This document shows, in pieces, positions 53,101 to 58,169 of a stretch of 64,000 bases of DNA (its first letter is position 1; the number at the start of each line of letters is the position of its first letter). Origin of the DNA: Panonychus citri. Taxonomy: Eukaryota > Arthropoda > Arachnida > Trombidiformes > Tetranychidae. The stretch covers positions 3,148,501 through 3,212,500 of the forward strand of contig NW_026515546.1 of the NCBI RefSeq assembly GCF_014898815.1. Direction: 5' to 3'. The notes beneath the pieces were generated by a model. That model was not told the origin of the DNA. It ran no database searches and saw nothing but the letters and a program-made list of their open reading frames with translations. Made by a program: the position numbers and the translations under genes.

Positions 53101-53651
53101 CTATTGAAATTTGATTTGATTGTTTTGTTGTTATTTAAACTTAAATTGTGATTATCATTATTATTGTTGTTGTGATGGTTAACACAACTATCACCAGCAT
53201 CACATGATTGGGAAATCCAATTTCTTGTGGTCAGTTTAGCTGTAAGCTCTTTCAATTTAGGATTAGTTGACCGTCTGACTGAAGATGATGATGACGATGA
53301 GGGAGGAGATGAGGTTGTTGGTGTTGTTGTGGTTGTGGTTGTTGTAGTTGAATTAGTTGATATTAATCCGATTGTGTTGGATGTCAATTTGATACTATTG
53401 TTGTTGTGATTGATTGTAGATGATGAACATGACGAGGGTGGACTTGATTCTTTGGTAATTAATATTGGAGCTGCTGAAAGTGATCGGCGGAATTTACGAA
53501 TCTCTCCAAATGGTGTAGCTTGTACTTCAACACTGGTTAGTAAAGGGATCGCTGGAAAGGGAGATGAAGCACAATTAACAACATTTTCTTTACCACTGTT
53601 ACTACAAAGATCACTCAATTGTCTAATCGCTTTAGGCCGGTTGTCAAACAT
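16784..53651 (-). CDS. ARHGEF17: ARHGEF17 Rho guanine nucleotide exchange factor, about 37-kb gene
   Basis: ARHGEF17 (p164-RhoGEF/TEM4) activates Rho GTPases through a DH-PH module and ends in a beta-propeller. Exons in order are 53651-52525, 36805-36318, candidate microexons 29330-29307 and 29222-29202, then 28591-28103, 26841-26764, 24748-24566, 24486-24370, 23424-23332, 23174-22998, 22562-22200, 21766-21657, 20711-20343 and about 18426-16784. Diagnostic segments are the DH start HVVGELYDTEKSYLESL, the DH core MPVQRVPRYELLLK, the PH strand CLFLFSDLLLI, ICNSDGYVGQVC, MWLGTEDGYIYIY, IIRQHKAACLRITALL, and the family-typical C-terminus VISGGDGYEDF...VGRDDSTNHLLLWQV. The N-terminal exons are low-complexity. 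The product is about 1760 residues (human about 2060). Intron 1 (52524-36806) holds a Ty3/Gypsy element in opposite orientation. Confidence 0.92.
18427..20342 (-). other. ARHGEF17 intron between the last two exons found
   Basis: About 1.9 kb of AT-rich non-coding sequence. It holds a G-quadruplex-type motif at 19980-19997 on the plus strand. It should also contain the missing small exon implied by the phase mismatch, which I could not identify securely. Confidence 0.55.
19980..19997 (+). other. G-quadruplex motif
   Basis: Four G-runs of 3, 3, 4 and 3 bases are separated by loops AGT, T and A (GGGAGTGGGTGGGGAGGG). This is a textbook short-loop quadruplex motif in a region that is otherwise strongly AT-rich. 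It lies on the strand opposite to the ARHGEF17 transcript, which would be C-rich here. Confidence 0.7.
20343..20711 (-). CDS. ARHGEF17: ARHGEF17 exon: post-PH region
   Basis: Acceptor TTGCTCTCAG and donor GTAAGC. The exon encodes STWESALTEAKKRLA, LPPEFLLSLPIRKTRAGLQF, DIWICNSDGYVGQVC and SRILCVTAIP, all in the same order as vertebrate ARHGEF17. It enters with two bases from the upstream exon and leaves in phase 2. Confidence 0.9.
20712..21656 (-). other. ARHGEF17 intron
   Basis: AT-rich intron with ATC/GAT triplet tracts (around 20833-20865, 21056-21116 and 21270-21290). No nested gene was found. Confidence 0.6.
21657..21766 (-). CDS. ARHGEF17: ARHGEF17 exon: helical segment after PH
   Basis: The exon is 110 bp with CAG acceptor and GTAAGT donor. 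It encodes TLDEALKDLINNVTKHLNEKQ, which aligns with the SLDDALRDL...LSEKQ segment of vertebrate ARHGEF17, followed by LLSLELQVTSP. Confidence 0.9.
21767..22199 (-). other. ARHGEF17 intron
   Basis: AT-rich intron of 433 bp with nothing beyond splice signals. Confidence 0.6.
22200..22562 (-). CDS. ARHGEF17: ARHGEF17 exon: PH domain
   Basis: The exon is 363 bp, phase 0 at both ends (acceptor CTCTTTAG, donor GTAAGA). It encodes FIRFDFVSIPGGLGTKKERCLFLFSDLLLI, the central PH strands, then YLTRFPLEAIDI and a helical end (IDNLKEDLNTLNQINDLM), as in the family. Confidence 0.9.
22563..22997 (-). other. ARHGEF17 intron
   Basis: AT-rich intron of 435 bp. No other feature is visible. Confidence 0.6.
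22998..23174 (-). CDS. ARHGEF17: ARHGEF17 exon: end of DH domain
   Basis: The exon is 177 bp, phase 0 (acceptor TTGTAG, donor GTAAGT). It encodes ELIKHTNVDHPDYQLLFLGL, followed by a long helix of charged residues that connects DH to PH. Confidence 0.9.
23332..23424 (-). CDS. ARHGEF17: ARHGEF17 exon: DH domain core
   Basis: The exon is 93 bp, phase 0. It encodes LSLDAILIMPVQRVPRYELLLK, the most conserved DH helix (vertebrate ARHGEF17: IKPVQRIPRYELLVK). The GTPase-contacting Lys/Gln/Arg region is intact. Confidence 0.93.
23425..24369 (-). other. ARHGEF17 intron
   Basis: AT-rich intron of 945 bp. No exon-like or TE-like sequence was recognised. Confidence 0.6.
24370..24486 (-). CDS. ARHGEF17: ARHGEF17 exon: DH domain
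   Basis: The exon is 117 bp, phase 0 (acceptor AATTAG, donor GTAAGA). It encodes FTKQPIIDTYTAFINNWKIAKEALR, matching the IYSAYIDNFLNAKDAVR helix of vertebrate ARHGEF17. Confidence 0.9.
24566..24748 (-). CDS. ARHGEF17: ARHGEF17 exon: DH domain
   Basis: The exon is 183 bp, phase 0 (acceptor AATCAG, donor GTGAGT). It encodes KYMKPLKSPEYSHLVDSNLVDLIFYQIPEIL and LTNWDTKQKIGDVFVEA, colinear with the vertebrate protein. Confidence 0.92.
24749..26763 (-). other. ARHGEF17 intron with GA repeats
   Basis: About 2 kb of AT-rich intron. It has a (GA)n tract near 25541-25561 and a shorter one near 26285-26298. No nested gene is seen. Confidence 0.6.
26764..26841 (-). CDS. ARHGEF17: ARHGEF17 exon: start of DH domain
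   Basis: The exon is 78 bp, phase 0 (acceptor TTTACAG, donor GTAAGT). It encodes DTRTHVVGELYDTEKSYLESLQMLVN, the first DH helix. Confidence 0.92.
26842..28102 (-). other. ARHGEF17 intron
   Basis: AT-rich, purine-rich intron of 1.26 kb with several GA tracts (27282-27308). Nothing else is supported. Confidence 0.6.
28103..28591 (-). CDS. ARHGEF17: ARHGEF17 exon: Ser-rich N-terminal region
   Basis: The exon is 489 bp, phase 0 (donor GTAAAG, acceptor AATCGAG with a weak pyrimidine tract). It encodes NMFKDDHRPFFRDKSPKS, a Ser/Pro-rich stretch and FSKRAQSDPWIADKLNKYSFNRRYTLGTDIYFLAE just before the DH domain. An internal ATG at 28588 could also start a shorter isoform. Confidence 0.8.
29202..29222 (-). 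CDS. ARHGEF17: Candidate ARHGEF17 microexon (21 nt)
   Basis: It lies between acceptor GGCTAAAG and donor GTTAGA, is 21 nt long and phase 0, and encodes TEKVETQ. Length and phase fit between the neighbouring exons without disturbing the frame. The pyrimidine tract is weak, so confidence is limited. Confidence 0.35.
29223..29306 (-). repeat. (GAT)n microsatellite in short intron
   Basis: A run of about nine GAT units (29239-29266) lies between the two candidate microexons. Confidence 0.7.
29307..29330 (-). CDS. ARHGEF17: Candidate ARHGEF17 microexon (24 nt)
   Basis: It has a good acceptor (ATTCTTTTGTAG) and a good donor (GTATGT), is 24 nt long and phase 0, and encodes YEQSPELL. It would insert eight residues between exons 36805-36318 and 28591-28103. 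Confidence 0.5.
31634..31679. repeat. (TC)23 dinucleotide repeat
   Basis: An uninterrupted 46-bp TC tract, reading as (GA)n in the ARHGEF17 pre-mRNA. Confidence 0.9.
33831..33868. repeat. (GA)19 dinucleotide repeat
   Basis: An uninterrupted GA tract on the plus strand, complementary to the 31634-31679 tract in the same intron. Confidence 0.9.
36318..36805 (-). CDS. ARHGEF17: ARHGEF17 exon 2: His/Pro/Ser/Thr low-complexity region
   Basis: The exon is 488 bp (acceptor TTAACAG, donor GTAAGTTT). It completes a GTT codon begun by exon 1, so phases agree, and ends in phase 0. It encodes VSSEICEFDTNQSP, poly-His, a run of 14 Pro, and Ser and Thr runs, then the more ordinary YRDPLMSQLPETEEESL and GSSDPFRRSIFSKKHI. 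Placement in this gene rests on phase and orientation. Confidence 0.75.
41147..41177. repeat. (AG)n dinucleotide repeat
   Basis: A 31-bp AG tract just upstream of the retrotransposon insertion site. Confidence 0.85.
41223..41227 (+). repeat. 5' target-site duplication ATCAT
   Basis: Five bases ATCAT immediately before the 5' LTR are repeated immediately after the 3' LTR at 51847-51851. Five base pairs is typical of Ty3/Gypsy integration. Confidence 0.85.
41228..41621 (+). repeat. 5' LTR (394 bp)
   Basis: It begins TGTAAGGGG and ends ATACTTATCA. It contains an E-box CACGTG (41289-41294), a TATA-like TATAAATAG (41336-41344), and AATAAA (41511-41516). The copy at 51456-51846 is nearly identical. 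Confidence 0.95.
41336..41344 (+). promoter_or_regulatory. TATA box in 5' LTR
   Basis: TATAAATAG is preserved at the equivalent place in the 3' LTR (51564-51572), as expected for the U3 promoter. Confidence 0.6.
41622..41888 (+). other. Retrotransposon leader with putative primer-binding site
   Basis: The untranslated leader lies between LTR and gag. A TGG-starting segment (TGGTGGAGATGCC from 41625) sits three bases after the LTR, where the tRNA primer-binding site is expected. I could not match it to a specific tRNA. A long palindrome lies at 41763-41798. Confidence 0.5.
41763..41798. repeat. Palindrome copy 1 (leader)
   Basis: Core AAGGTCCTT (reverse orientation of the family core) is flanked by GGGAAC and GTTCCC. 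Outer arms GTGTTAG/CTAACAC pair across one bulge. Confidence 0.85.
41889..45158 (+). CDS. Gag-protease-reverse transcriptase polyprotein of the Gypsy element
   Basis: One frame of about 1090 codons from ATG 41889; an earlier in-frame GTG at 41847 is not needed. The N-terminal part is Gag, ending in a basic Ser/Pro linker and one CCHC knuckle (C-x2-C-x4-H-x4-C, from about residue 376). The aspartic protease motif FDTGA is near residue 461. Reverse transcriptase follows from about residue 755 (AFVVPKPNGTWRM, YFTTLDLAQGYYQL, KRLPMGLADAPSYF), with the catalytic YFDD at about residue 908. RNase H begins with LVDASAVAIGG (first catalytic Asp about residue 1060), then the frame is lost and ends at 45158. 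Four or more palindrome copies lie inside the frame, mostly in inter-domain linkers. Confidence 0.93.
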   Translation: MFCENNYRKSPTTHPKSSKENITRNELIGIAIDWGVNNPTQKADEKLQREIWEAQVIQKMFELDGEEVSPEFGIDSKREFPVKWMDGIELRKIGLDFESLITLIRNKIYQVERFKAYTKKQIEEDLDLPPAVATLLANKYSSMESTMLNNLERLNLQEKEKVMSFAQQQALKRIDRKRWPNKEKQSFTDFIKSLEWDLRTLDPSKGSWIEHTTVLLENEAREFAEQLNLSSPFIQYDEWKEKLINSTITSSEKADAIYNTVQKRYDTRYDPRDHFRKIETSLKIVYPEASSKTLALLMLSSLPYYLQNEIIPEIINLDIETIKAKVIGHWQRNKAKMESKRLRPSQGQENSNSGWRSNGKSPSPSPSSSSNPKPKCNHCKSSTHSEEDCWTKYPDKRPKRDQQNSVANKANNVEVEEQLSDGSVNTTRLIANKNKNGSSEKVRHPMITFKINNIQIEGMFDTGACTSLISKDLAVRLDLLAYPYNLKFQSANQNIINCNWFVPLKVYNGDEPKLLTAYVIDGLSNDILLGENIIKATHLVIVANGLNKPYSLRHGSLDKAYKLKIEIPNLNEIELLLQTWYNTNYDLSKLVRLGQKDLWTRPQTHSPDQSSSHSTTNYSQVHQQSDSENKLNDHQSISEKVNHSINQQSKVKLLQINTLRVNYINFFREHYEEDSPLLINRIEEFQDTVIDLPETINNLDQRLYQQINKELSQAEKQQIHQVLLEEKGSFSSNKFDLGCVPAEFTKFKIDIGNNVIPKCRPFRSSEKMRNEMRKIINEFKENGIVEDSDVGGGAPAFVVPKPNGTWRMVTSYIQLNKLIAKRKFPMPNIDDAINQLKGNKYFTTLDLAQGYYQLEIPEEERDKTSFVTEDGCYRYKRLPMGLADAPSYFQEVINKVLGELKYTCCFGYFDDIVIYGKSIDQLCDNMKKVIGALKIFGFKNRIEKLQAGATEIVCLGHLVSGKTIKPDPKKIERIKALDPPTSQNQVRSHLGLFNYFSRFIENYAKIAAPLQELVKNKYKVLPFAVKGEHLESWIKLKESLTEKCLLTHFYPERETAVLVDASAVAIGGILTQKDEEGIWNLLVNYKIHV
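42466..42504. repeat. Palindrome copy 2 (gag)
   Basis: Core AAGGACCTT with arms CCTTGGAG...CTCCAAGG, imperfect in the middle. It is read through in frame in Gag (SLEWDLRTLDPSKG). Confidence 0.75.
43660..43696. repeat. Palindrome copy 3 (protease-RT linker)
   Basis: Core AAAGGACCTTT, with arms TGAGGTTGGGTC and GACCCGACCTCA pairing except at two positions. It is in frame in pol. Confidence 0.75.
44054..44090. repeat. Palindrome copy 4 (before RT)
   Basis: Core variant AAGGATCTT within GGAAAAAGG...CTTTTTCC, with outer arms CTTGTT/AACAAG. It encodes EEKGSFSSN in frame. Confidence 0.8.
44805..44825. repeat. Palindrome copy 5 (RT)
   Basis: Short 21-bp copy with core variant AAGGCCCTT and ten-base arms (AGGATC/GATCCT). 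It may be coincidental. Confidence 0.45.
45120..45395 (+). pseudogene. Broken RNase H C-terminal region of pol
   Basis: Recognisable RNase H pieces (for example LAVVHACRKF and VKTDHHALCELKK, then EFDFEIQYLKE) occur in different frames, with stops at 45158 and around 45296. A frame in line with the integrase ORF is open again from about 45346 (ADCFSRSN). At least three breaks and probably a small deletion separate RT from integrase, which would otherwise have been one polyprotein. Confidence 0.75.
45396..47381 (+). CDS. Integrase of the Gypsy element with long acidic tail
   Basis: The first ATG of this open frame is at 45396, but it is continuous with pol codons just upstream, so it is the downstream part of pol rather than an independent gene. 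Residues: HHCC zinc site (H133/H136 and H143, C173-x2-C176); catalytic core D205, D264, E300 with 35 residues between the last two; and the Gypsy hallmark YHPQTNGLVERLNREIK. The C-terminal domain is followed by a Ser/Glu/Gln-rich tail of about 200 residues containing three palindrome copies (EEQGPCSSS, EEKGPFSSG, RDKDLVPDQ). No chromodomain was recognised. Confidence 0.93.
   Translation: MADDHFDRYLNYVNCNKDDVLIEDMDLLEEMRIIEDETQKVLLGLVQEFDYLDFQQRRNLIAALKQPKINQSTESELKREQEKDSRVKLIKNELDLGRMKKEYEYREGILLRLRKDGSSRFYLPDSLIDPVFHQYHEAIEAGHFGVKPTLQKIEQDFWFPEMKKIIEQKVAACEKCQIFKPKTFKEGKCKGMKVADFPMERIQIDMIGPFTASTTGNTVVLVAADTLTRYGMAKPFKKGNSKDVINFLESIINQFGRMKILQSDNGKIFTSTEIKRFAELNQIKLINSSPYHPQTNGLVERLNREIKTRMGMYTERAYEWDAHLQTLMFSYNNSIKNDIGKSPFQLLFNYEPRSIIHNRFQITPLYNENDVIQARKEAKSTLDEKSQQSANEKNLNQKVPKLQRGDLARVKPVPYTTGPSFMKEKFTGKYIVLDTFDSTARLICVYTRKIKMFNYERIKKIIAPLPKCYHIILNKFPSIKSIEKEEKVEQEEQGPCSSSQHSASTPNEKKEEIPKVLNWCDSESEIEISDNESETTVVFNGEEPEEKGPFSSGESPPQQEQQLTESTESSSSTLNQQSVPIETTIETIQQSESNQHESESDHLHHQQITTSESSASTNVPEKKRTYKRKEYTKSHGMETRQRKTFDRDKDLVPDQMSKSSN
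45501..45533. repeat. Palindrome copy 6 (pol, before integrase)
   Basis: Core AAAAGGTCCTTTT (reverse orientation) with arms GACGAGACC/GGTCTCGTC. In frame (ETQKVLLGLVQ). Confidence 0.85.
46857..46896. repeat. Palindrome copy 7 (integrase tail)
   Basis: Perfect 23-bp centre GAGGAACAAGG-A-CC... at 46866-46888, with outer GTTGA/TCAAC. Confidence 0.9.
47028..47050. repeat. Palindrome copy 8 (integrase tail)
   Basis: Perfect 23-bp palindrome of the GAGGAAAAAGG-A-CC... type, in frame as EEKGPFSS. Confidence 0.9.
47324..47365. repeat. Palindrome copy 9 (end of integrase ORF)
   Basis: Centre GGGACAAGG-A-CCTTGTCCC with outer arms GACATTTGAT/ATCAAATGTC. It ends 14 bases before the integrase stop codon. 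Confidence 0.9.
47548..47591. repeat. Palindrome copy 10
   Basis: Centre GGGGAAAAAGG-A-CC... at 47558-47580; outer GATTGTT/AACAATC. Confidence 0.9.
47876..47920. repeat. Palindrome copy 11
   Basis: Centre GGAACAAGG-A-CCTTGTTCC; flanks GAGG/CCTC and ATCAAC/GTTGAT pair. Confidence 0.9.
48056..48092. repeat. Palindrome copy 12
   Basis: Centre GAAAAGG-A-CCTTTTC; outer CTTGTCAGGG/CCCTGACAAG, with one A/A mismatch. Confidence 0.9.
48172..48210. repeat. Palindrome copy 13
   Basis: Centre GACAAGG-A-CCTTGTC; outer CTCAGTC/GACTGAG. Confidence 0.9.
48374..48414. repeat. Palindrome copy 14
   Basis: Centre AAAAGG-A-CCTTTT; outer ACCTTGTCAGGG/CCCTGACAAGGT, 12 bp perfect. It shares its outer stem with copy 12. 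Confidence 0.9.
48517..48553. repeat. Palindrome copy 15
   Basis: Centre GAGGAAAAAGG-A-CC...; outer TTGTC/GACAA. Confidence 0.9.
48690..48714. repeat. Palindrome copy 16
   Basis: Perfect 25-bp centre TGGGGAAAAAGG-A-CC..., with little outer stem. Confidence 0.9.
48857..48908. repeat. Palindrome copy 17
   Basis: Centre GAAAAGG-A-CCTTTTC; outer TTGTC/GACAA and TAGCTT/AAGCTA. Confidence 0.85.
49022..49059. repeat. Palindrome copy 18
   Basis: Centre GAAAGG-A-CCTTTTTC (slightly unequal arms); outer TGATTGTT/AACAAATCA with one bulge. Confidence 0.8.
49139..49196. repeat. Palindrome copy 19
   Basis: Centre GAAAAAGG-A-CCTTTTTC; outer AATTGTTGTT/AACAACAATT, separated by an internal loop. Confidence 0.85.
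49254..49299. repeat. Palindrome copy 20
   Basis: Centre GGAAAAAGG-A-CC...; outer ATTGTTT/AAACAAT. It lies about 70 bases before the extra ORF start. Confidence 0.9.
49368..50291 (+). CDS. Extra retrotransposon ORF, N-terminal part: RING/TRAF-like zinc finger
   Basis: The ATG at 49368 (MEQKEKYWKVSKKS) gives 307 codons; the open frame extends upstream through palindrome 20. Residues about 65-170 are cysteine-rich: C-x2-C, C-x2-C-x4-YC-x2-C, then C-x2-C, and a later H/C-rich stretch ending HIQNC. This resembles RING plus TRAF/SIAH-type zinc fingers used in ubiquitin ligases. The tail is Ser/Glu-rich with palindrome copy 21. No signal peptide or membrane segment is present, so it is not an envelope gene. 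The stop at 50289 lies inside a region where the next frame is open for about 95 codons, so this is probably the N-terminal part of a longer protein. Function in the element is unknown. Confidence 0.7.
   Translation: MEQKEKYWKVSKKSLELLIREKIMKHFGKKWLNIPLDLFLHGLIFSELPKGDTQRYLISISCKFCDHVPVNPYKCDQCKEFYCLYCAKVLFIIYNHRKGITNPDLNNIENQKFDCISCLGNELSRIQNLNSDELKVFSEFNVHCRNYFCEQQMKYFDMIKHIQNCNSGEFKVNSILNFIKLNKDLIENNDRVAVIPPLEGPENPLRTVPEFAKAFDARLMVQYPDLVTLISGKRKCSTDEPVQKRSRLEEEQGPCSTSSSTAIEPFWYEPNEPLIYSSLESKSSQEKQKDPQPSTSSPMESKKILEN
50109..50143. repeat. Palindrome copy 21 (extra ORF)
   Basis: Centre GGAACAAGG-A-CCTTGTTCC; outer CTTGAAG/CTTCAAG. It encodes EEEQGPCSTSS in frame, similar to copy 7. Confidence 0.9.
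50276..51354 (+). pseudogene. Extra retrotransposon ORF, C-terminal part: DEDDh exonuclease, frame-broken
   Basis: Three to four overlapping frames together carry a basic linker (KQRKVKIKGKKRRAKEL) and a domain with DEDDh exonuclease motifs: exo I GIDIE, TRF..GVT-like segment, exo II with an Asp in ATDFISL, and exo III HSPIVDA (H-x4-D). Order and spacing resemble REX4/ISG20-type 3'-5' exonucleases. Breaks lie near 50540, at the T-run 50730-50732, and near 51047. The middle one equals one missing base and the last one extra base. It is unclear whether the gene is dead or the consensus is imperfect. A host origin by capture is an inference. Confidence 0.6.
51355..51455 (+). other. 3' untranslated end and polypurine tract
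   Basis: A short non-coding stretch ends in a G-rich tract (GTAGGGGGCTC) directly before the 3' LTR, the position of the plus-strand primer. It is less pure than a typical polypurine tract. Confidence 0.6.
51456..51846 (+). repeat. 3' LTR (391 bp)
   Basis: Differs from the 5' LTR by two substitutions (T/A in the CATTTTCTT segment, C/T in TAAACCACC), one missing A and one missing CT dinucleotide. TATA-like motif at 51564-51572, AATAAA at 51736-51741. Confidence 0.95.
51847..51851 (+). repeat. 3' target-site duplication ATCAT
   Basis: Matches the five bases before the 5' LTR. Confidence 0.85.
51852..52524 (-). other. ARHGEF17 intron 1, part 5' of the inserted element
   Basis: AT-rich intron remainder of about 670 bp between the 3' LTR and exon 1. 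Nothing else is visible. Confidence 0.6.
52525..53651 (-). CDS. ARHGEF17: ARHGEF17 exon 1, low-complexity N-terminus with one frame break
   Basis: It starts at ATG 53651 (MFDNRPKAIRQLSDLC) and ends at donor GTAAGTATT in phase 1, which fits exon 2. The first part has Thr, Ser, Asn, His and Gly runs. The frame changes within a GGA/GGT repeat at 52881-52883 (one extra base). After it come ITRPRYAKKPLRGPYGEMLEKEIRKSS, SLYADLAFLNDLIEANKR and Ser-rich sequence. With the extra base ignored, the exon length gives exactly the phase needed. Assignment to this gene rests on phase, orientation and lack of an alternative. I do not recognise vertebrate homology in this part. Confidence 0.65.
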
Positions 53652-56600
53652 TAACAACAAGAGACGGAGACACAATTGTTAATCCAAAATTAAAACAGAA
53701 ATGAAGATTTAAAGATGTTCAGATTAGTTGATTGATGGAAGATTACACAAGATTACCAGAGAGAATCACTTGAGAGAAGGAGAAACCAATTATTGGACAC
53801 AAGAGAATTTAACGAAAAAGAAAACATCTAGAGAAGAACAAAAGGTAAATCCAAAATGGCCACTAATCCGAAATTCTTTTCATGGAAAATTAGGAATTTT
53901 TTTTCCTTTTTCTCATTAGACACAAGAAATTTTCTTTTTACATTTTTTGGTTTGGCTAAAGAAGCTGATCAACATTTGAAGAAGAAGATGAGAAGGCAAG
54001 AGAAAAAGAGAACATACAGAGAAAGAGAGAAAATTAAAGATGAGGAAGATTGAAAAGAGCAAGAGAAGGGAACAGAAGATGAAGATAAAATGAGAGTTGT
54101 TGTTGTGCCGAAAAAAAAGAGAAGAGGGAGCGATGAGAACTAATAGTTTGCTCCCTTTTTTCAACTTCTCTTCTTTTCTCTCGCTGAGTGTGAGAGAGAG
54201 AGAGAGAGAGGAAAAGATGAGAAGCAAAGATGAAAAGGGTGAGAAAGGGAAGAAAAAAGGTAAGTTATGATTCTCTGTTTACACAATAACGAAAACAAAT
54301 AAATTCCATTTTTTTATTTCCAACGAGGCACCGATCATGCAAATCGATTAAAAATCAATTTTCGAATAATCGAATTTCAACTTTTCTTCATCAATTGAAA
54401 TTAAGAAACCAAATAATCACAAACAAATGTTAACAATTAGATGGGATTTCATGACGATTTCATTGAGTTATCAAAGTTTTCAACTGAAAATCAACAGTTT
54501 AGTTAAAAGATGAAACGATTTTTTTGCAAATCGATTATTTGAATGTTCGATGTTTGAAAAGAAATTTTTTCTTTGCATGATCGTCCAAACGTCTTAACAT
54601 AAAAGTTACTTTTCCATCTCTCTCTCTCTCTCTCTCTCTCTTACATCTTGTTGTTTATTTGTTTATCATCTTCTTTTTTCTTCCTCATCCCTGGTCATCA
54701 CCTTTCTTTCAGGTAACTTGAAGAAAAACAAGTGAGAGAGAGAGAGAAGGAGGTTGAAAAAGGAGGGATGATAAAGGAAGATGAGAAATGAATGGTAAGG
54801 TTTGGGTCAGAATTCATTTATTGATATTTATCATCATCTTCCTCATCATCATGGGCCTGGTCAACAAAAATTTGGGCTACATCGTGACTCCCATAAGGTG
54901 AACAAAAATATGTAGGTAATAATTAACTAATCACTTGATTGAAGCATTATGATTAAGTACAATCATCATACTGACCACTGACCACACTAAGAGTTGAACA
55001 ATTGACCAAAAAAAAAACAACAACAAGAGCTTTCCAAAAACTGACCAAAACAATTGAAAAGTAATTAATTAAAGTGAATAATTTGTACGCTCTCTGATTA
55101 ACAATCAAATGGAAACAACAATTAACTTTGTCTTATCAAAACAATTATCAACTCTTTTCATTTGAAAGGTCAGTTTTATCAAATATATTGACACATTTTC
55201 AGGATTGGTGACTTATTTAAATCATGATGATATTGATAATGCACCGAAAGTACAAACAATTAACAATTAAAACCGATCCCCAACTGATTTAATATTAACT
55301 CTTTGCACTGATTTATTTTAATTGTGGGACCTTTTTCCTAACCATCAACACTAATTTGTTGATTACTTTGTGGTCAGTTGATGATGAAATTGAAATGGTC
55401 AAAAAATAGACTTTAAATCATTTACAATTTTCAATTACAACTCAGCGGTTGGTTGACACAATCAAGGATGACAACGAGAGTTAATTGTAACAGTTAAACG
55501 TCAACATGATTAACCATAAATCAATATAATCAAACAACCACATGATCAACAATCAATAACTTTTTTTCATCTTCCCAATCAAATGTAACCAAATTAAATA
55601 AATTGTAACCAACACTTTGATATATTCCTGGAGTAAAAAAAAGTTAATTGTAAATAGTTAATAAAGTTAATCATGTAAAGAAAAAAAAAATCAATTCCTT
55701 TTGACCCAAAAGAGGCTCCAATGTACTTTTCATTGATCTGCTTGATTTACTGATTGTGATTAGATTAAATTTGTTGATTCCAATGATGAAGTGAAGATGA
55801 TGACTCCATTTTTAAATTGTCCCTAAATCGTTTACAATTTAAATCATTTCCTCAATGGTCCTACAAAAACTGCAGGTAACTTTCAATTCTGTGAATCAAA
55901 ACAAAACCAAAAAAAAAACTTTGATTAGTTTAAAGATTAATATGATTAAAGATTAAGATTAAGGAGTCAAGTAAAAACTGATTGTTTTGATTAAAAGCTC
56001 AAATATTGCAAATGAATAAATTGCAATTTAAATTGTTAAATTTAGTCCATTATTTTCACGGTTGTTCAGTGATTGTCTTACTGATCATGAAAAGTCATCA
56101 AACTGAGAAAGTAACATTAGTAACAATGTATCAGCGGTTGTAAATATTGATTGAAAGACAATTGAACGATCATCTTGCTCATCATCATCTTCATCATCAT
56201 CTTCCTCATCATCAATCCACCGCTGTGATGAAATGTTAACCTTCATCAAATGATGAACCAAATAATGATAATCTGACAGACCAATTGAAATGATGATGAT
56301 GATGATGATGCCTCCCTCTAATCTTTGATAATGAATATCAAAAATCATCATCATCATAAGGAAGATGAGGATGAGGATGAGGAAGATGAAGATGATCATC
56401 TTATCAACACTCTATAAGGTTTTTCTTTATCATCTTTACCTGGTAAGAGATATTATTGTTTCCATAAATACTCAATATACACTCACCTATTTACCTTCAT
56501 CACTTAATATTAATGATAAATATTGAATCAGTAAATGATTTATATTAAGTTTGATTGTGAAAAGGAAAAATTATCAGAGTTAATTGTTAACAATTAGGTG

Positions 56601-58169
56601 AACACCCAAGACTAATGAATGATATGAAAATGTAGATCAAGACTTTCATTATAATCATGATTTAGGATTACGGTAATTCAGCATGAGATCAACATAATAA
56701 GACTTTAAATTTTTTTCCCGCTGAGATTTTCAGTCTAATCATCAACTTATATCATCGGCATCTTAATCTTCATCAAGATTTACTCAGGATTAGCATTCCA
56801 ATGACAAACTGGACACACAGAGAGCTGAGGTTATTTTAATTATCATGATAATGAACACACACAGAAATTAATTAATTACAATAATCATAATTTAACTACA
56901 AACCGTTAAATTGTCCAGCAAATTAAAATTAATTATTCACAATAACGGTAAATATGTTTATCATTTTCATGATCAACTTAAGTTTTTGTTTCAAATGATT
57001 TAACAAAATTTGATTTAGTAGTTAATAAAATTAAATTATTAATCTCTCAGCTTTTGGTAATGAAAATAATTAATGGTAATAAATCACAATTTAAATTGTT
57101 CATCTTGTTAATTTTTTATTGATTTTATTAACTATTACAAGTTTAGCTAATTGTTGTTAAATAAATGATTATGATAATTTGTTAATTCAGTGTTAGTTTT
57201 AAATTGTTTTTTCCTCTTCAAATAAAATCAACTGAAACAATTTGTTACCTTCAATGATTAAACAATTAACTTGATTGTTTACCATTGGTAAAAAAAACAA
57301 CAACAACAACAATCAAATTGATTTAGTTTTAATAAACAATTCAAAAGTTTTACCCTTCAATTCATTAATCAAATAGTTTATTAAAATTAATCAATTCTCA
57401 GTTTAAATAATTTAAATCACATGCAGAGAGATGTTAATTATTTAAATCAAATCTAATTGTTAAATCAATTTCGATGGGAAAAAAAACTTTCTATATGATT
57501 TAATAATCTGGTTGATTACAATCAATGATCATGTTTAATTAAAACATACTCATCATCGTAATCATAATCAAGATCAACAAATTAAATTGATTGAAATTAT
57601 CCAAGCATAACTCAAATATCATTAATGATTAAGGTTAAATCATGATTAATCAATGAAAATGTTTGAAAAAGCAAAATAATGGTTAATTTAATTTTCTGTT
57701 AATCATGTTGATTATCAAACTAATGGTCAAATAATTAAGATAATATCGGAAACAGTAAATTGTTTCTAATCAGATTTTCATATAAAATATAAATTAAAAA
57801 AAAAGAGCTGATTAATAACAGATAATCAACAGAATCAAGTCAAAAATTAACTATTACAATTAAAATGATAACAATCAAGACGGATTGTTATCATTGATTA
57901 ACTAACTAACTAACGAAAGCATAATAATTGACAATTTAATAATTAGATAATAATAATGAAATCAACTTATTGACTTGATTAAAAGTCAATAGCAACAGTT
58001 AATTAATTGTAACGAGTAAAAATTGAGCAAAAAAGTTTTAAGATGAAATTAAAAGATGAAACCAAAATTGGAATCTTTTCATTTCTCAATTAACTAAATT
58101 ACTGGCGTTGAAACAGTTAAATGTTTCAATATTTTAATAGTAATCAAGGTAAATCATAATAATCATACC
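53652..58169. other. Upstream of ARHGEF17, non-coding
   Basis: The first few hundred bases should contain the ARHGEF17 promoter and leader (purine-rich, A/G runs 53960-54260). The rest is AT-rich with CT repeats at about 54616-54641, GA at about 54189-54209 and ATC/GAT tracts at 56170-56215 and 56290-56400. No reliable exon was found. Confidence 0.5.

Noticed and set aside
55326..55340. GGGACCTTTTTCC outside the retrotransposon
   Set aside because: It resembles half of the palindrome family but has no complementary left arm, so it is probably coincidence.
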